Source of the DNA: Mesaphorura yosii
Taxonomy: Eukaryota > Arthropoda > Collembola > Poduromorpha > Tullbergiidae
Direction of reading: 5' to 3'
Length of the DNA stretch: 64,000 bases
Assembly: GCA_009869945.1 (NCBI GenBank)
Contig: WIXG01000002.1
Coordinates: 186,001-250,000 of the forward strand
Shown piece after piece: positions 39,039 through 50,200 of this stretch; the stretch's first letter is position 1; each line of letters opens with the position of its first letter. The position numbers were made by a program, and so were the translations under genes. The notes beneath the pieces were generated by a model. It did no database searches, was not told where the DNA came from, and worked only from the letters and a program-made list of their open reading frames with translations.

Positions 39039-41290
39039 ATGAGTCTGATTGGTTTCAGGAGCCGCCAGTGGCTGATTAGGATCCTAATTGCTTTACTTCT
39101 ACAATTTATTACTGCACAAGTGAAAGGTAAAATCATCTAGTTCCAGTACTACAGTAAACTTTAGCTTTGACGGTTTTAACCTTTTTGTCGATTCTGTTAA
39201 CAGCGTCAAGCTTCAATCGTTACCCTCGACAAGATTCTCCGCCCGAGCAGGAGCACCAGCGTCATGAAGACTCCTTCTGTGACAGTCAAGGCGAGGGATT
39301 CCACTCGCACCCTTCGGATTGTGCCAAATTCGTCAGGTGCGTCGAGCAGGGGACGCGGGCTGACGAGACCCCCATCCTGACACGCTTCAATTTCTATTGC
39401 GCGCCCGGCACCGTGTTCGATCCTCAAATCTCCGTCTGCAACTTCCCGCACGCGGTCCGAGGAGGCGAGGGCTGCCATGCAAAGACTGCAGAGGAGATCG
39501 CGGCCGATTCGGACAACTCTCAGCAGAAGCAAGATGATGATGACATGGACAAATCGTGGACCACCACGACAATCGTCCCGATCACGGCGACCACAACCAC
39601 GACAGAGGCGGCAGGTTCGAAGATAGGTGATAAGTTTTATCTACAGATTGTTCATAACATATATGCGCATTTGCAGTAAGGGAGCCAAGCCCAGAGCCAG
39701 TTGCCAGCACAGAACATTCGGCGGACGGTGAGATCACGACCGAAACTGTGCCAACAACTACAACCATGTGCCAATGCCAGACTGCAGGCACAATCCGCAA
39801 CACGAATGTCTGCGATGTGGAGTCCGGCCAGTGCTTCTGCAAGAAAAACGTGCAAGGCCAAGAATGTGACCAGTGCTCCGAAGGTCACTTCAATCTGGAA
39901 GCGGGCAATGTGCTTGGCTGCACCGCGTGCTTCTGTTTTGGTCATTCTTCGACTTGCGAGTCAGCGTCAGGGTTTAACAAAGGTAAGCTTTAAGCTCAAT
40001 TCAAGCCGATAAGTTAACTTTAACTTACCTTAAACGTGGACCTCCAACTCCAGCTTACATCGAGAGCAAGTTCGAGCGCGGCACCGAACACTGGGGAGCC
40101 GTGAACGAGCATGGTGACCACATCTCTGTGTTATTCTCTCCGTTCACACAAGACATTGGCGTAGCAGCACCCGCCGGTGACGATGGACAAGTTTACTTTG
40201 TGGTCCCGGGTCGCTTCCTCGGAGATCAGCGGCGGAGCTTTGGCCGGACGCTGAATTTCACGCTTCGCATAACAGAAAACGATCCTTTGCAATCGTCTGC
40301 TGATGTAATTCTTGAGGGAGGGACGGGTAAGGTGACAATGGCCATATTTGGCGAACGGAATCCACTTCCGTCGACTCGCGTCCAGAAATACTCGCTGCGC
40401 CTGCATCCGGATCCAGAATTTGGGTGGAAGCCGCAGCTGTCAGAGCACGAATTCAATAAGCTGCTCGCAAACTTAACTGCCATTAAAATTCGTGGAACTT
40501 ACACATCAAAAGGTAGTGGCATTACAGTTATAAGAGCTGTAAAGCAAGGTTTTAAGGTGGTTTTTATGTAGGGACGGGGTATTTGGACAACGTGGTCCTC
40601 GAAACTGCCCGGCGTGACGCCGACGGTCCACCCGCCGCGTGGATTGAAAACTGCACCTGTCCCGAAGCATATGCAGGACAATTTTGCGATTATTGTGCGG
40701 CTGGCTACACTCGAGCTCCAGACTCAGGACAAGACGGTCATGGCTCGTTCGCCGAATGCATGCCGTGCAATTGCAATGGACGCTCGTCCAAGTGTGACCC
40801 CGAATTCGGAACCTGCGTAGAGTGCTCGGAAGGCAGCAAGGGCGCCCAATGTGAAGAGTGTGTCGATGGATTCTTCCTCAACTCAACCACGAACGGCTGT
40901 GAAAAATGTCCCTGCGCTGAACACGAGCCCGTCTGTCGACTGGAGAATGGAACCATGTACTGCTTCGCCTTCTTGAATGGTAGGCGAATTCACAAGACCC
41001 TCTTGCTGCCCCTCCGCTTAAAATTGCGTTTAGTTGCAGAAACCTCGACTGTGACAGCGACAGCGACAGCAACGACACCGACGGCGGAGGTGGCGACGAC
41101 TGTCATTCCGACGACTGAATCAGCGAAACAGCAAGAAACAGAAATTCCAACGACAACTGTGTCGCTTCCAACTACAACCATAAGCGCTCCATCGAGCCCA
41201 TCAGGCGACTCTTCCATGAATTCCACGTCTGTGGACGGCGATATCCGGCCAGACTACGATATTGACAGCCAGGGGCTGACACGATCGTAG
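39039..41290 (+). CDS. Secreted protein with CBM14, laminin-EGF and laminin IV domains
   Basis: Six exons: 39039-39126, 39204-39626, 39677-39982, 40054-40512, 40572-40979 and 41040-41290 (644 aa). A signal peptide (about 1-27) is followed by a peritrophin-A type chitin-binding domain (about 55-120, with SDCAKFVRC and FYCAPGTVFD). Next come a Thr-rich linker and a laminin EGF unit (about 205-260, CFCKKNVQGQECDQC). A laminin IV (LamB) domain follows (about 275-440, SVLFSPFTQD to GTGYLDNVVLE), then further laminin EGF units (about 445-545) and a Ser/Thr-rich tail without a membrane segment. It is probably extracellular and could bridge chitin to basement-membrane-like matrix; that role is inferred from domains alone. 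Intron 5 (40980-41039) is only 60 nt and open in frame. Poly(A) signal near 41515. Confidence 0.85.
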
Positions 41291-41584
41291 AACACTGCAA
41301 TATCGTATTTTATGAACGAGCTTTAATGATTTAATCGAGCGAGCTTTATAAGCAGATAGGATAATTGCATAGGAAGTTTATTGTTAGTAGAAAGATATTA
41401 AACATGGTGGGTACAAATGAAAAAGTCACATAATATTAAGGCAATAGGCAAGAATGTGAAAACGGATACAATAAGTTTCTATTTTCATTTGTAAATTCAT
41501 CAAAAATGGTTATTAAATAAAATCACAAGTGATTTGAATACATTACGGCACCATCGCTCATTGCTTCTCAAGATGGACGGGAAT

Positions 41585-42084
41585 TTACAACTCCGTGTCC
41601 CTCACCGACGTCAGCGCAATCGTCTCTTCCGGCACGGGCCGACCGCTGCCGCTGTCTGCTGGTCTATCATGCATAAAGCCTCTAAACGGGTCACTCGTAG
41701 GTGAGTTATCGTCCAGGAGCCCTCCGAAGCCCGTGTCACCCTCGTCACGTGGTGGGGCGGTCGGGTTGCCATTCCGCACGACGAACTGACAGTCTTCGCA
41801 CGTGCCCTGGAACTCTTCGTGGCACGAGCAGTGCTTTCCCAGCACTGGGATGACGCCGAGCACAGGAGCAGGGCTTGGGTCGAAGGAGCGGCCGCCGTCG
41901 CCAACAAAATGGCAGATGACTGAACAAATTCCTCTGCAAACACAAAGACAAAGTAAACTCGTTCACGAACAAGAAATAAAAAAGACACCACAATACATAA
42001 ATGCAGGTTTTGTCAAGCCGAAACTTACATGATGACAAAAACGACGACGATGATTATGATTACGATAGTGCTGGTCGCGACCAT
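41585..42084 (-). CDS. Small single-pass membrane protein with PDZ-type C-terminus
   Basis: Two exons: 42084-42029 and 41933-41585 (134 aa). The first in-frame Met follows an upstream in-frame stop. Residues about 5-28 form a strongly hydrophobic Ile/Val helix at the extreme N-terminus. After that comes a short Cys-rich stretch (HCSCHEEFQGTCEDCQF) and a Pro/Gly/Asp-rich tail ending DTEL, which fits a class I PDZ ligand (S/T-x-hydrophobic). I do not recognise the family. The helix is uncleaved or a signal anchor; the side facing the cytosol is inferred from the PDZ motif. It converges on the chitin-laminin gene, with stop codons under 300 bp apart. Confidence 0.7.
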
Positions 42085-43725
42085 CGTTACTCTTGCACGA
42101 CGAAATGCAAAGGAGACTCAAATGAAAGGCCGAAAAGTCAAAGGTGGCACTGACACTGCAAGCTGCATGTGAACCGGAAACTGCAAGTTGCACAGAGATC
42201 CTGGTTCTTTTTCCTTCCCAGTTCCTATTTACATTGCCATTGCACTATTGCACTTATTTACAGCGTGCGTCATTATGGGACTTAAGTGCAGCCCTGGCAA
42301 TTGAGCAGGAGCACGAATTAGACGAGAATTTGTAGCAACAACTCAACAATAAAATCCAACTAGCGAGTGTGCGTCGTGCGTGAATAATTCGAGTGATTCA
42401 AAGCGCACCGTGCACCCGTGCATGCGTGGATAGCAAGAAGTTAGGCTGGGCCACATCCCAAACTCGGCCACATTACATTATTAGCATACACATTACAAAG
42501 TAGCAGCGTATGCAGCATGAAGCGAGGGCTGACTGCCTGCAGACTTGACCTTGTAGACTATAAAAATGTAGTCTTGCATTAAAATCCAAGCCAAGTCAAA
42601 AAATAACAAAAGCCTTCGGCTTTTATTACACCTGTAAAATCTTCCATTATGCACACTAAGCACTGGCATTAGCATGATGGAGATGGAGGGAGACGCGATC
42701 CTGAAGAAGATGAGGCAGGATGATGTAATCTTTACAAAGGCATGAAGAAATGAAAGAATGAGCTTAGCACAAAGAAATGAGATGAGTAAAAGATTTACAG
42801 CCATGCCAGATGCCATAGAATAGACATAGACAGGCTTATGAGCCCAATTTGCTGTAATTTGCCATGGTCGGTTATTGAATGAAATAATTGACCGTCCACT
42901 GTCCTGGCCGAATTGTGTCTAGACCGTGTCCACGCGGCTCTCGACTGATCCTGGCGATGACAAATCATAGAATGCCCGAATTTGCATGGAATCGAAGCGC
43001 GTCTCGATTCTCGCAAAAATGCGAAGCAGTTCACAACAGTCACGACCCGACAGCGTGCTTAACAGCGGGTTGAGAACGAATGTCACGCCACGCAGCCAGA
43101 ATTTTTCAAGTCGTGTTTCGTATTCTTGGGCCACGTCAATATTTATAGTCATTTAATTCGGGCATATAAATATTTATATTTATACTTGAAATAGACTCAA
43201 CTTCAACTTTAGCTACACGTCGTGCCGATCGTGCGTGACATTCGCGCCTGGCGCGTGCGTCTGGCAGGTGCCGGATAGCCGATCGAATGTGTTAGGAGAA
43301 TCGGCTGACGCGGTGAAAGTTGGAAGAGCATGTAAGACAATGTCTTCTGATAACAACGCGGTCAATTCGTGTTTCACGCTCTACCTTCTGCCCAGAGAGA
43401 ATTGATGTTCCATGTATCATGTCGTCCTCAACCGTCCAACGCCCTTTACTACGTTCTCGGCCCGAACTTTGGCTCCTAAAAATGGTACCGTTTGCAACAG
43501 GAACATCTGTCTTACGGCCATGGGATCATTTGGCGTAAATTCCTAGTTCGATCCCAAACTTGACTCGGGCGACCAAATGTCAATGTGGAAATTGCGTAGT
43601 ATTCCGAGGTACAGGCAGTTGAAGGCCGTCAAAACGATGTCATACGATGGACGAATGTTGATTGCTCCCAAATTAGATTGCTCGCCTTGTGCCGCCCGGT
43701 GTCCAGTTTCAATGCGAAGGTCACG
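42085..43725. other. Upstream region of the gustatory receptor; 5' exons unresolved
   Basis: Contains a TATA-like TATAAATA at 43165-43172 in a very AT-rich patch. An open frame in the receptor's phase begins after a stop near 43598, with a possible acceptor at 43613-43614. A real upstream exon may exist between 43200 and 43610, but I could not define one. Confidence 0.35.
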
Positions 43726-45289
43726 ATGGTTGGAAGCAGCACACAGTTTCTCCGAGTCTATTTCAACTTTGGGTACTACATGTCACTGGTCCCATTTCGG
43801 TTCCATCGGAATCGGAGCAGTGACCGGACAATCATCAAGAACTCGTCGAGAATCAAAAAGGTGCTCTTCAAGCCTGGTAAATTCTTTTCTTATTCTCTGA
43901 TCTGTCGGGTCCTGATTTGCAGGGATGCTGCCTCCTTGTCCACGTCATGATCTGCGGCTGCTACAGCGTGTCCTCAATCAGAGAATTCCAGCAACAAGTC
44001 ACTCAGCACCTGGACTTTTACTTCTTCGTCTTGTGGAAACTTTTTAGCGTGCTTTACATGCTCGCGTACTTTGAAACAGTATGGCGGCACAGCATCCATT
44101 TCCTAAATATTTTGACTCAGCTAGACCACGAAGAAGAAATAATTTCAAGAGGCAAGCTACCATTTTATGACCCAGTTCCAGCTGAAGGTGGGCTGTCGAA
44201 GAAAAAAGTCGAGCTCACACCATCGGTAAGTCGTAAGTTGTCGCTCTACCTTTTCTAGAAAATGAGGTCACTACTGTTTTTGATTCACAGGCTAGAATTG
44301 TCGCAACCATCATTTGTGCAGCGTACACGATCCCATCCTTCGTTATCGTCTTCTCAGCTCAACTATTCTCGGATTCTCCGACCTGGGACGTGTACACCAA
44401 CATTTACCTGTACTGCACCAGGGCGAGGCAGCTGCTCTTCTTTCAGAATGTTGCCAAAGAAGAGTATCACACCGTGCCCGATGAATTAAGCGCAGGCGAC
44501 TACGCCCTCGGACTATTCTACGCCACTTTCCAGTTCTTCAATTACTTGCGGGACTACTACAGCGATCTCCTCCTCCTGTGTTGTGTGTTCACGATTAGGA
44601 GTCTGTCCAGAAGATTTGCCCGATTCCTGAACAATCACAGCCAGGCTAGTCCTGCAGAGATTTGTAGGAAATACAATCTCGTGCGAGATATCAACCACCA
44701 AATCAACGAGATTATGTGGATTTCTTTCGGATTGGTTCTCTTGCAAGCTCCGCGCCAATTTATGGATTCGGTGACCAAGGAACACCAAACTGCTCTCAGC
44801 TTTCTCTACGGAATACTGGCTACCATGACCTTCTTCGTCATCATGTACAACGCCGCGGCAGTCGTCGATGATGTGAGAGACGAGAGATAAGCAGATAACA
44901 GCTTCAACCTTGTTAAAGAAAGTATCAACTGTGTATATCTTCTTTTTTCAGATGAGAGAAATCAAAAATTGGCTTCGGAACGGGAATTCCACGAAGATGC
45001 ACGCGCCGGAGCTGCTTCTTGTGCTGGAGGAGGTGGAGCACGCACCGTTCGGGGTGAAGGGTATCGGAACCCCGGTCATTACGTTTGGTTTCGTAAGAAT
45101 TGTAAGTTTGTTCTGTGCTCCTTTGATCAACTCAGCGCTGTAACCCCGAACTGGTTAAATGAATTTTCCCATCTGTAGATTGTCATGATTATGGTGGCAT
45201 ACGGTATTCTAATGGTTCAACTCGCGCCGAGCGACTGTCACTGCACCTGTCAGATAACTTATCTGCCAGAAACTACGACTATTGGATAA
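43726..45289 (+). CDS. Gustatory receptor family protein
   Basis: Exons as read: 43726-43860 (5' end uncertain), 43923-44225, 44291-44872, 44952-45101 and 45179-45289, giving about 426 aa. Hydrophobic segments fit an arthropod seven-helix ligand-gated receptor with inverted topology. These include FNFGYYMSLVPFRF, YFFVLWKLFSVLYMLAYF, IVATIICAAYTIPSFVIVF and ILATMTFFVIMY. The last exons hold the family's most conserved part: HAPFGVKGIGTPVITF, then a final helix with AYGILMVQL, a variant of the TYxxxxxQF signature. It is probably a contact chemoreceptor; the ligand is unknown. The tail after the last helix has three Cys. Between exons 1 and 2 the good donor at 43877 gives the wrong phase. The in-phase donor (AAG/GTGCTC at 43861) is weak. 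The frame also stays open upstream of the chosen Met. Confidence 0.8.
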
Positions 45290-45619
45290 CGCGCCGTGGC
45301 GTGGATCGAAGCAGCCAGCGGTTGGCAAACAAACTAACCTGATGAGAGGCCAGGCGAGAGGCAAGGCAGATCGGGAACGGGAAATCCAACTTCGGTTGTA
45401 CGCAAGTTCAATTGCTTTAGTTTTGTAACGCTTGTCGTTTATTTCCACATCGGTGATATTGCAACAAGAAGCAAGACACGCCTTAATTTTGTTACAAGAA
45501 ATGATATAAATTACACATCAAGGACAAGACAGACTTTATTTAAAAGCAAGTGCTTAAGCATGTGAATTATGAAACAACAAATATACACAGAATATAAATA
45601 CAGAACAGGAAAAATCCTT
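45290..45619. other. Convergent gap between gustatory receptor and SF3B4
   Basis: Short 3' region shared by two genes. A minus-strand AATAAA (TTTATT near 45535-45540) fits SF3B4. No gene seen. Confidence 0.45.
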
Positions 45620-46755
45620 TTAATACGGTGGAGGTGGCGGCGCTGGTCTTGGCGGAGGCGGAAACCCAACAAACTGCTGGCCAGCTCCCGGTTGTCCCGC
45701 CCATGGCGGCCACTGCATCGGTGGCATGTTCATCGGAGGCATCATTCCCATCTGGCCCATTTGGGGGGGCAAATTCATCATCGGTGGTGGTGGTGGAGGC
45801 ATGACCGGCGGTCGAGTGCTTGGAGGTGGTGCGTCAGCAAATAACTGATTCGGACGATCTGTCTGTGTCAGTGGGTTCTGAGCAGCAAGCAACCTGAAAC
45901 AGATAGGTTGAAGTACGGAGTCTTTGAGCAATGAAGCTAACAAGTCGAAGTTGATTAGCGTACCTTTCAGCAGCAGATCCGTGCCTTTCGCCCTTGGAAT
46001 CCTTTTTGAACGCATAAGAAACAGAAATGGGCCTGTTGCACAAGTATTGGCCATTCATCGCTTCGATTGCAGCATCCGACGCCTCAAAACTGCCATAGTT
46101 GACGAACGCAAAACCCTTTGAGTTTCCACTTTCAGCGTCACGCATAATCTAAAGACAAACACATAGCAATGATAACAGCCTATTAATACAGAAAACTGAC
46201 AATTAAATTGAACAACTAACCTTCGGCGTTTGAAGGATCACTCCAAATGCTGAAAATGTATCGTACAAAAGTTTCTCGTCAACTTCAGGGTCCAAGTTCC
46301 CAATGAAAACATTTGCGCCGACATCCAAATTCTTTTGATGTGCTGAGGCCTTATTAACTCGTACGGGCTTCCCATACAGTTTGATCATGTTCATGATTCT
46401 GATGGCGTAGTCGGCATCTTCTTCCCCAATAAATTCGACGAACCCATATCCTTGATGGCTTAGGGAGACGCGATCCTTTGGCATATGAACGTTCACTGTA
46501 TCGATAAACCATAAGCGCGTCATAGGGTTTGGGCAGATATTTGACTGGATTGAAACACGCAAGACTAAACTTACCGACAGGTCCAGCCTGGACGAATAAT
46601 TCCCACAACAGACTTTCGGAGACTTTTTCATCCAGCCCTCCAACATAAACCGTAGCATCTACAAAATTATTATACATTTAATTTAATCTACGCAATCCAA
46701 TAAAGTTTCTACCCGGCTTACCCTGATTTCTTTCTGCAATGGGTCCAGCAGCCAT
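45620..46755 (-). CDS. SF3B4: Splicing factor 3B subunit 4 (SAP49)
   Basis: Five exons: 46755-46722, 46658-46575, 46495-46221, 46148-45964 and 45893-45620 (283 aa). The start [20 protein letters not shown] is the family N-terminus. RRM1 has RNP2 TVYVGGL and RNP1 GYGFVEF; RRM2 has RNP2 VFIGNL and RNP1 KGFAFVNY. A Pro/Met/Gly-rich tail ends APPPPPPY. The protein is a U2 snRNP component that contacts pre-mRNA upstream of the branch site and binds SF3B2. The tail is shorter than in vertebrates (about 424 aa in human). Many in-frame Pro codons give the GGTGG-rich look of 45630-45830 on the plus strand. Confidence 0.97.
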
Positions 46756-47236
46756 TATGACCTTTCGTCAATAAATGGACCAAGAATGTCACAGGTCACT
46801 GACTCACCAAACTATTAACTAAATTTTGGATTAATTAGTTCAAAACCAATTCAGCAAGAATTCTTGAAGTTAGAACAAACTACGGATGTCTATAAGTTGA
46901 GTCGACAAAAGATCGGTTATGCTATACAGTAAAGCGTAGTAGACGTGTGATTCAAAATCGACGCCAATGCAAGCTCAAGACCGAAGCTCATCTTACAAGA
47001 ATTCACTTTTTCAGTTGTGCCATCGCCAAAGCGTTTACACAACTTAAAAATGCGTTTTAGTAACAGATTAACTGTGTATGACCGCTGGATTTAGCGAAAC
47101 TATCGCATACCGTCAAACTGCAGCAAACGCAAATGTGTTTGTGCGTGTTTAACATGAAGGATTCAGTCAATTCTTAATTGTAACAATTTATTCAGACATT
47201 TTCGAATAAGAATTCAATTTATATCTTCATTGGGCA
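46756..47236. other. Gap between SF3B4 promoter and HBS1 3' end
   Basis: Upstream of SF3B4 and downstream of HBS1, both on the minus strand. A minus-strand AATAAA (TTTATT at 47187-47192) fits the HBS1 3' end. Nothing else seen. Confidence 0.45.
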
Positions 47237-50200
47237 TTAATAAACTTGAGTTATCACACCAGCTGCAATTGTTACTCCACCATTTCTTAGCGTGAACCTT
47301 CCCAGCTCCTTCACGTCCCTGAAATAAGTCGTAAGATTATAATTTGGCCCAGATTTGGAGAGGCGAGGCGTGAAAAACTCTATTTGTACCTGAATTCTTC
47401 AATGCAAACTGGCTTCAGCGTTTCAATCTCGATTACTCCGTTGGAATTCTTGCCCAGACACCGCGGCTTGAGCTTGACAACTTCACCTGTCCCCTTGCTC
47501 AGTTGGCTGACAAGTTTCTTCACAGTCATTTGCTCGGAAGTCGTGCCCAAATGGATGACACCAGTAAATCCTTTGATGAGTGGGATTGTCATCGTGTCAA
47601 ACGTGACAACCGTCGCCTGAAACCGTGAGCTGACTTTGGCAGGGAAGTTCGGGTCGCTGATAATATCACCGATTCCAATTATGGAGCCGTCAGCAAGATT
47701 TTGGAGCGTGACGAGGACCGGATCTCCAGCAAACGCAGCCGAGCCCATGTCTTCTTCTAAAGTAATGTCTATCCAAAAACGCATCATGTAATCTCATTGT
47801 AACCGTTCATTAAAGCTAATAAAGTAAAAGAATCTCTCATACTTTTGATGGTGGCGACTTCGTTCATGGGCTGAATCAGTACTTTGTCTCCAGCCTGCAA
47901 CATTCCAGTCTCAATTCTTCCTGCAACGCAAAATCCGCCCGGTCCCTTAAACATGTCGTTGACGGTCATCCGCAGGGGCTTGCCAACAGGCCTTTCAGGA
48001 GGTCTGAATGAATCTGCACCGAAACAAAACATTGCATCAAATTCTTCAGCTCGCAAAGGCGAATTTTACATTATTGGCTGCCCTTGCCCTTACCAATGGC
48101 TTCTACTAACGTTGGGCCAGTGTACCAACTCATCAGCGCTTGCTCATCCGATTTCTTCGTAAGGTTTTCTCCTACCAGTCCGCTGCACGGGACGAATGTC
48201 AGGTCACTTTCCCTGAAACCAGCATGCCGCACGAGGAAGCTGGTGAGTTTGGTCTTTATTTCCACAAATCTGTGCTGAGACCAATCGACGGTGTCCAGCT
48301 TGTTGACAGCGATGATCAACTGGTTTACGCCTAAGGACCTGACTAAGATGGCATGCTCTCTCGTCTGACCTCCAGACTCAAAGCCTGTTTCAAATTCTCC
48401 AGTCGTTGAATCGACGACGAGGATCGCAACGTCCGCTTGTGAGGCGCCGGTTATCATATTCGGAATAAAGTCTACAATCCAGACAACTCAGTTGCAGAGT
48501 GGCATATTGGGCTTGACGCTTCATGTCTGAATTTCTGTACCTTTATGCCCTGGTGCGTCAAGTAAAACGATTTGCTTCGTGTCAGTCTCAAATCTTGACT
48601 GCCCAACATCCATCGTAATACCTCGTGACCTGGCCAAGAATATTTAATTTCCATACATTTGAGACGACTACAGCTCGTTGACTACGATGATTTTGAAACT
48701 TTGTGTTACCTCTCTTCTCCTGTTTCGTCCAGAACCCAGGCGTAAACGAAGGATTGTTTTCCGATCTTTTTCGACTCCTGCTCAAATTTGTGCATTGTTT
48801 TCTTCGAAACTTGGCCCAACTGCCAGAGTAGATGCCCCATCACTGAAAAGGAGATTTCGTTAATGTAACGGCATCATTTCAATGATTTCAGCTGAGTAAC
48901 AAAACTTACAAGTGCTTTTTCCAGCATCGACATGGCCAATCACAAGTAAATTGAGCAAGTCCTTCCCCATCCCACGAATTTTGGCGTATTCGTTTAAAGC
49001 TGCGTCGGGTTTAAATTCTTTCGCAGGTTTGCTGTTTGTGAAAGGTTAAATTAGTCGAATTTGTTACATAATGCCTCCTACGTGTGAAAAACATATTGTA
49101 CCTTCGCTTTTCTTCCATCCTCTCTTCTGCCGGGGTAGGCGAAGGGGCTTTGCTGCTACTTTTCGACCCGCCCGGAGTTCCTTGAACTGCCAAAGTATCT
49201 TTATCCTTCTGAGATGGCAATTCGAATCCAATTGTGACGCTTCCCTTCGACGCAGGGACAACTTTGACATTGTCGGTCTTGGAAGCTGGAAAAGGAGACG
49301 CTGTAGTTTTGGAAGGCTTCGGCACGTCGGCAGCGACGACCTTTTGCTTCTGCGGTATCGGGCCAAGAACAATAGGACCTAAATCTCCTGTACAAAAGTA
49401 ACTTTGGCATTAATCAATCAATTTTATCAGTTGGAATTTCCAACAAACGTAGAAAGTTAAGAATTTCAAAATGGACATCCTTAAAGCTCGAAATGTTTAT
49501 TTAACATTTTACTTCTATAATATAAAATTCTATTCCATGAACTTCATAAAAGACAACAAAGTAAAATAATTTAAATAGAATGCGAAAGACGACGTTCGTA
49601 GAAGTATGTATGCAATTAGCATGCAAAGTATTAATCTGGACAGTTAAATAATTTTCGTATACAATTTCGCACAATTCATCCATTTTTGAGAATTTTGATA
49701 TCACCCATTGGCCGTATTGAGCACATGTGCTTCGACCGGTTTACCGGTGAAACGTCCATGGCGGGTGACGAGCTTAAGTGATCTGTTTCGATGATTTCGG
49801 GGTTTGCTGTTGCTGCTGGAGTGGCTGATACCCAACTGGTTTAGTGTCTAAACCTGCTGCGACTCGAGCATCGGGCGAAAGGGTGTCAAACTTGAACACT
49901 TTATCTCCGTATGTGTTTTGTAACTTCACCCAAATAAGACTCATGTGGGGGACGTGCTTAGATTTTTTGGAGTAGATATTCGACGAGATTTTCATTCTTG
50001 CTCCCAGAATGGACGGCGCTTTGCTAATTAGTCTCGCATCCATTCGCACGTTCTTTGGCTTACAAATCAGACTCATCTTTTCCTTGAGCTGGTAGCAGTT
50101 GTAGGGGGCGGTGGTATGAATGTCGTTCTTGTTCTTATCCAAGCGACTGCCGTTAGCAAGTTTCGGACTGTGGCTAACTTTTTCATCACATTGATCAGTT

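Noticed and set aside
43541-43565. T-loop-like sequence (GTTCGATCCC) suggesting a tRNA
   Set aside because: No acceptor stem, anticodon arm or D arm could be paired around it.
43577-43900. 107-codon frame overlapping gustatory receptor exon 1
   Set aside because: Arg/Ser-rich and lacking hydrophobic helices; the overlapping frame with FNFGYYMSLVPF fits the receptor family instead.
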